Assembly: GCA_027000685.1 (NCBI GenBank)
Contig: JALTNN010000046.1
Span: forward strand, 1-5,317
DNA: 5,317 bases
Direction of reading: 5' to 3'
DNA from: Microcaldota archaeon
GTDB taxonomy: Archaea; Iainarchaeota; Iainarchaeia; JAADDC01
Both the position numbers and the translations under genes were made by a program. Each line of letters opens with the position of its first letter. The stretch's first letter is position 1. Positions 5,212 through 5,317 of the stretch are shown here, in pieces. The notes beneath the pieces are model-generated. The model worked only from the letters and a program-made list of their open reading frames with translations. It had not been told where the DNA came from and did not search any database.

Positions 5212-5317
5212 ATGCCCAAAACCATCGTGATCGGTGGAGAGGTTCTCACGGCGCCTGAAGGCGTCGAGTGCAACGACAGGAAGTGCCCCTACCATGGAGA
5301 AGTAAGAGTAAGGGGAC
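5212..5317 (+). CDS. rps17: Small ribosomal subunit protein uS17 (S17), 5' end only
   Basis: The first 35 residues of S17 are visible; the gene runs off the window. S17 is a primary 16S rRNA-binding OB-fold protein of the 30S body. The segment VLTAPEGVECNDRKCPYHGEVRVRG matches the archaeal N-terminus of S17, in which a C-x4-C-P-x-H-G motif (here Cys20, Cys25, His28) precedes the OB fold. GGAGG at 5199-5203 is 8 nt before the ATG at 5212. Another in-frame ATG at 5206 is only 2 nt after that site, so 5212 is preferred; 5206 would add Met-Lys. The gene has its own promoter here, instead of following rnp1 directly. Confidence 0.9.
   Translation, partial: MPKTIVIGGEVLTAPEGVECNDRKCPYHGEVRVRG

Noticed and set aside
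4672..5295. Antisense open frame opposite the ATPase end and S17 start (207 codons)
   Set aside because: It covers conserved DUF4143 and S17 coding sequence in reverse and has no domain signature; likely chance.

Overview
This window is a stretch of an archaeal ribosomal-protein operon (S10/spc type). Read left to right it holds the 3' end of the L23 gene, then L2, S19, L22, S3, L29, a SUI1/eIF1-type initiation factor, a GDSL/SGNH-family hydrolase, the RNase P protein Rpp29 (Rnp1), an AAA_14/DUF4143 ATPase and the 5' end of the S17 gene. All are on the plus strand. The domain-specific genes (SUI1 and Rnp1 between L29 and S17), TATA-like boxes, GGTGA/GGAGG ribosome binding sites and GTG/TTG starts all point to Archaea. 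Arginine is coded mostly by AGG/AGA and the proteins are rich in Lys, Arg and Glu, which suggests a thermophile. I cannot name a genus from the sequence.

Positions 1-2546 are a very compact translation block. L23/L2 overlap by 1 nt, L2/S19 and L22/S3 by 4 nt, S19/L22 are 9 nt apart, and S3/L29 overlap by 71 nt, which is unusually long. No internal promoter is visible here, so this part is probably read from a promoter upstream of the window.

Positions 2547-3916 begin with a gap of about 58 nt holding a good BRE/TATA promoter. After it come the initiation factor, the SGNH hydrolase and rnp1. In the archaeal order I know, SUI1 is followed directly by rnp1 and then S17. Here the hydrolase separates SUI1 from rnp1, and the ATPase separates rnp1 from S17, so rnp1 is bracketed by two non-translation genes. 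The hydrolase keeps all four SGNH sequence blocks. The initiation factor lacks the N-terminal cysteines usual in archaeal members.

Positions 3917-5317 hold a short AT-rich spacer with two T5 runs and a TATA-like box spaced for a leaderless transcript, then the intact ATPase (Walker A and B, winged-helix region, PD-(D/E)XK-like C-terminus). A second promoter with its own leader, including a 6-bp hairpin over the ribosome binding site, precedes S17. The ATPase therefore looks like a self-contained transcription unit dropped into the operon, with ribosomal-protein transcription restarted behind it.

I see no RNA gene, CRISPR array, transposase or attachment site. The most unusual items are the two cargo genes around rnp1, the S3/L29 overprint with a 12-bp tandem repeat, the cysteine-free SUI1, and the leader hairpin of S17.
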